From Bradyrhizobium sediminis (lineage in GTDB: Bacteria > Pseudomonadota > Alphaproteobacteria > Rhizobiales > Xanthobacteraceae): a stretch of DNA of 64,000 bases. Shown one piece after another: positions 62,155-64,000 of this stretch. The stretch lies in NCBI RefSeq assembly GCF_018736085.1, contig NZ_CP076134.1, positions 3,606,501 to 3,670,500 of the forward strand, written 5' to 3'. Both the position numbers and the translations under genes were made by a program. A model generated the notes under the pieces. It worked only from the letters and a program-made list of their open reading frames with translations. It was not told the DNA's origin and did no database searches. Within the stretch, counting starts at the first letter, position 1; each line of letters starts with the position of its first letter.

Positions 62155-62607
62155 ATGCGTCGTGTCATCGTGATTGCCGTGACGGCGGCAGGCTTGGCCG
62201 GGTGCTCCTCCTTTTCCATGGACGCCTTCAAGTCCACGCCGCCCACCATTCAGGTCCAGCTCGACTCGGTTCCCTCGGGCGCCGACGCCAAGACCTCGCT
62301 GGGGCCGGGCTGCAAGACCCCGTGCTCGGTCGCGGTGCCCGCGGTGGATACCGGTTTCTCGGTTACCTACACCATGAACAAGTTCCTGCCGGCGACCGTC
62401 CCGGTGCAGGTCACCTTTGTCCCCGGCGATTTCTCGACCCCAGCCTCGACCACGATCGATCCCAACCCGGTGGTCGCGGAACTGAAGCCGGCAGCGCCGC
62501 CGCCGAAGCCGGTTCGCCGGCCGGCCAAGCCGAAGAAACCAAAGCCGCCGCCGGCCGCCCCTGCGGGCTCGCCGTTCCCGAACCCGACGCCGCCGCCCCC
62601 CCGCTGA
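62155..62607 (+). CDS. Proline-rich lipoprotein
   Basis: A 150-residue lipoprotein with lipobox LAGC after a short signal (IAVTAAGLAGCSS). A PEGA-like beta domain follows (VQLDSVPSGADAKTSLG, CKTPCSVAVPAVDTGFSVTY, FLPATVPV). The tail is proline- and lysine-rich (PPPKPVRRPAKPKKPKPPP), probably spanning or binding peptidoglycan. ATG 62155 gives the correct signal length. Confidence 0.75.
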   Translation: MRRVIVIAVTAAGLAGCSSFSMDAFKSTPPTIQVQLDSVPSGADAKTSLGPGCKTPCSVAVPAVDTGFSVTYTMNKFLPATVPVQVTFVPGDFSTPASTTIDPNPVVAELKPAAPPPKPVRRPAKPKKPKPPPAAPAGSPFPNPTPPPPR

Positions 62608-62724
62608 TCACTGTGCAGCGCACCTGAAAAAGGTTGCGGATTGTGCAGACATTGCAACGTGCCTAGATTGCATCGGCAGGGCCGTCCCCCTATTGTCGCG
62701 GCGGCCCACCGAAAGGGCACCTGA

Positions 62725-63759
62725 ATGACCGGACCCTCACCCAGTCCACTGGCATCGCTGTCCCGTCCGATGACCGACCCGTTCGGCCGGACCATCAGCT
62801 ATTTGCGGGTATCGGTCACCGATCGCTGCGACCTGCGCTGCTTCTATTGCATGTCGGAAGACATGACATTCCTGCCCAAGGCCGATCTGCTCACGCTCGA
62901 GGAGCTCGACCGGCTGTGCTCGGCCTTCATCGCCAAGGGCGTGCGCAAGTTGCGGCTGACCGGCGGCGAACCGCTGGTCCGGCGTAACGTGATGTCGCTG
63001 GTGCGCTCGCTGTCGCGTCACCTCGATAGCGGCGCGCTCGGGGAACTGACGCTGACCACCAATGCCTCGCAGCTTTCGCGCTTTGCCCAGGAGTTGCGGG
63101 ATTGCGGGGTACGCCGCATCAACGTCTCGCTGGACACGCTGGATCCCGAGAAATTCCGCGCCATCACCCGCTGGGGCGACCTCGACAAGGTGCTGGCCGG
63201 CATCGAGGCGGCGCGATCGGCGGGTCTCGCCGTCAAGATCAACGCGGTGGCGTTGAAGAACCTCAACGAGGACGAAATCCCTGGGCTGATGCAATGGGCG
63301 CACGGCAAGGGCATGGCGCTGACCTTGATCGAGGTGATGCCGATGGGCGACATCGGCGAAGGCCGCATCGATCAATATGTGCCGCTGTCGCTGCTGCGCG
63401 CCCGTCTCGCCCAGCAATTCACGCTGACCGACATCGACGACGATACTGGCGGCCCTGCCCGCTATGTTTCGGTCTCCGAGACCGGCGGCAAACTCGGCTT
63501 CATCACGCCGATGACCCACAACTTCTGCGAAGCATGCAACCGGGTGCGCATCACCTGCACCGGCACGCTGCATACCTGCCTCGGCCATGAGGATGCTTCC
63601 GATTTGCGCAAGCCGCTGCGGACTTCGGCCGACAACGACCTGCTTTCCGCCGCGATCGACCGCGCCATCGGCCTGAAGCCGAAGGGCCACGACTTCATCA
63701 TCGATCGCCGCCACAACCGCCCGAGCGTCAGCCGGCACATGAGCGTCACCGGCGGCTGA
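62725..63759 (+). CDS. moaA: GTP 3',8-cyclase MoaA
   Basis: A 344-residue radical SAM enzyme for the first step of molybdenum cofactor synthesis. The SAM-cluster motif is CDLRCFYC, the C-terminal cluster [18 protein letters not shown], and the chain ends in the conserved Gly-Gly (SVTGG) needed for activity. [11 protein letters not shown] and [10 protein letters not shown] are further hallmarks. The start at 62725 gives about 15 extra N-terminal residues; ATG 62770 ([12 protein letters not shown]) matches other MoaA proteins better. Confidence 0.94.
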   Translation: MTGPSPSPLASLSRPMTDPFGRTISYLRVSVTDRCDLRCFYCMSEDMTFLPKADLLTLEELDRLCSAFIAKGVRKLRLTGGEPLVRRNVMSLVRSLSRHLDSGALGELTLTTNASQLSRFAQELRDCGVRRINVSLDTLDPEKFRAITRWGDLDKVLAGIEAARSAGLAVKINAVALKNLNEDEIPGLMQWAHGKGMALTLIEVMPMGDIGEGRIDQYVPLSLLRARLAQQFTLTDIDDDTGGPARYVSVSETGGKLGFITPMTHNFCEACNRVRITCTGTLHTCLGHEDASDLRKPLRTSADNDLLSAAIDRAIGLKPKGHDFIIDRRHNRPSVSRHMSVTGG

Positions 63760-63796
63760 AATTTTCGGCGCATTACGCCGCCTTCCACGCAACTAT

Positions 63797-63811
63797 TTGA
63801 CCCCGCGTCAA
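63797..63811. promoter_or_regulatory. TTGAC-N5-GTCAA inverted repeat downstream of moaA
   Basis: Perfect half-sites TTGAC and GTCAA surround five bases (CCCGC). Half-sites resemble FNR boxes, but the spacer is five rather than four, so binding by that family is doubtful. The gap 63760-63949 shows nothing else. Confidence 0.3.
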
Positions 63812-63949
63812 TTTGTCCATTTTCCGATTGACGCCGCCGCGGCGCGCTGAAATGGTGCGCTTGCTTTATGCCTGCTCGGCCGGATAGGCCGCTGCGCTCA
63901 CTTGGGTGCAGTCAAGACGGCAAGAGCGCGAAGTTGGGGAGGACTATCG

Positions 63950-64000
63950 TTGCAATCGCTCTTGAAGTTGGGCCATCGCTGTACGCGTTCGACGCGTGGC
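63950..64000 (+). CDS. Possible start of a gene running past the window
   Basis: A TTG preceded by GGGGAGGAC opens a frame LQSLLKLGHRCTRSTRG that is still open at base 64000. Only 17 codons are visible, too few to identify. Confidence 0.25.
   Translation, partial: MQSLLKLGHRCTRSTRG

Noticed and set aside
1..64000. CRISPR arrays, rRNA and tRNA genes
   Set aside because: No regular direct-repeat/spacer array and no tRNA- or rRNA-like sequence was found on reading; a covariance-model scan would be decisive for tRNAs.

Overview
The window is high-GC alphaproteobacterial chromosome. It most likely comes from the Bradyrhizobiaceae/Nitrobacteraceae (Bradyrhizobium, Rhodopseudomonas or a relative). 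The reasons are a C4-type 5-aminolevulinate synthase, FNR/FixK-type operators, a very-long-chain fatty acid (acpXL) lipid A cluster, a TctCBA transporter, and several dispersed palindromic repeats of the kind I associate with Bradyrhizobium. This assignment is inference from gene content; no rRNA or tRNA gene was seen. Nearly all long open frames opposite the genes listed are GC-driven shadows and are omitted.

1-7.4 kb is the most unusual region. A minus-strand operon encodes a one-helix subunit, a CuA-bearing subunit II, a heme-copper subunit I, a heme O synthase (CtaB-like) and a SCO-type copper chaperone. Subunit I keeps all six heme and CuB histidines but has Gln where oxidases have the cross-linked active-site Tyr. 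Beside it lie a divergent thioredoxin-like gene, a Crp/Fnr regulator without FNR iron-sulfur cysteines, a DUF1858 protein and hemA. Three TTGA(C/T)-N4-(A/G)TCA(A/G) palindromes sit in the control regions. I read this as a nitrogen-oxide- or hypoxia-responsive respiratory module, probably an unconventional CuA-type nitric oxide reductase.

7.5-13 kb holds a HerA-like ATPase and then an island of foreign DNA. The island contains a REP-like element, an IS3-family fragment, an intact IS3-family element with a 75-bp tandem duplication at its left end, the stump of a homing-endonuclease-like gene, and a HigBA-type toxin-antitoxin operon with a recognisable operator. 13-19.3 kb has a peroxidase-related protein, MgtC, and the cluster acpXL-fabZ-fabF2-fabF1-lpxXL for the long acyl chain of lipid A. 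One of its two ketosynthases lacks catalytic residues.

19.3-30.9 kb has a PotF-like binding protein, an aminotransferase, a rhodanese, tandem kup potassium transporters, a MotAB-type stator pair, a decayed short-chain dehydrogenase, and an hsp20-degP pair behind a perfect FNR/FixK box. 30.9-37.4 kb appears to be a small catabolic regulon. Two convergent transcription units (UPF0261, HAD hydrolase and class III aminotransferase; gamma-glutamyltransferase) carry nearly identical 18-bp operators about 60 bp before their first genes, next to a LuxR-type regulator and an RraA-like gene.

37.6-64 kb is mainly housekeeping: phosphatidylserine synthase and decarboxylase, an Atm1-type ABC transporter, a LOG protein, a tightly overlapping cysS / 37-residue membrane protein / GNAT / citramalate synthase operon, NAD synthetase, diacylglycerol kinase, class II DAHP synthase, a repeat-rich gap, a tctCBA-nadX-pilZ operon, glutathione reductase, RpiA, phosphoglycolate phosphatase and MoaA.
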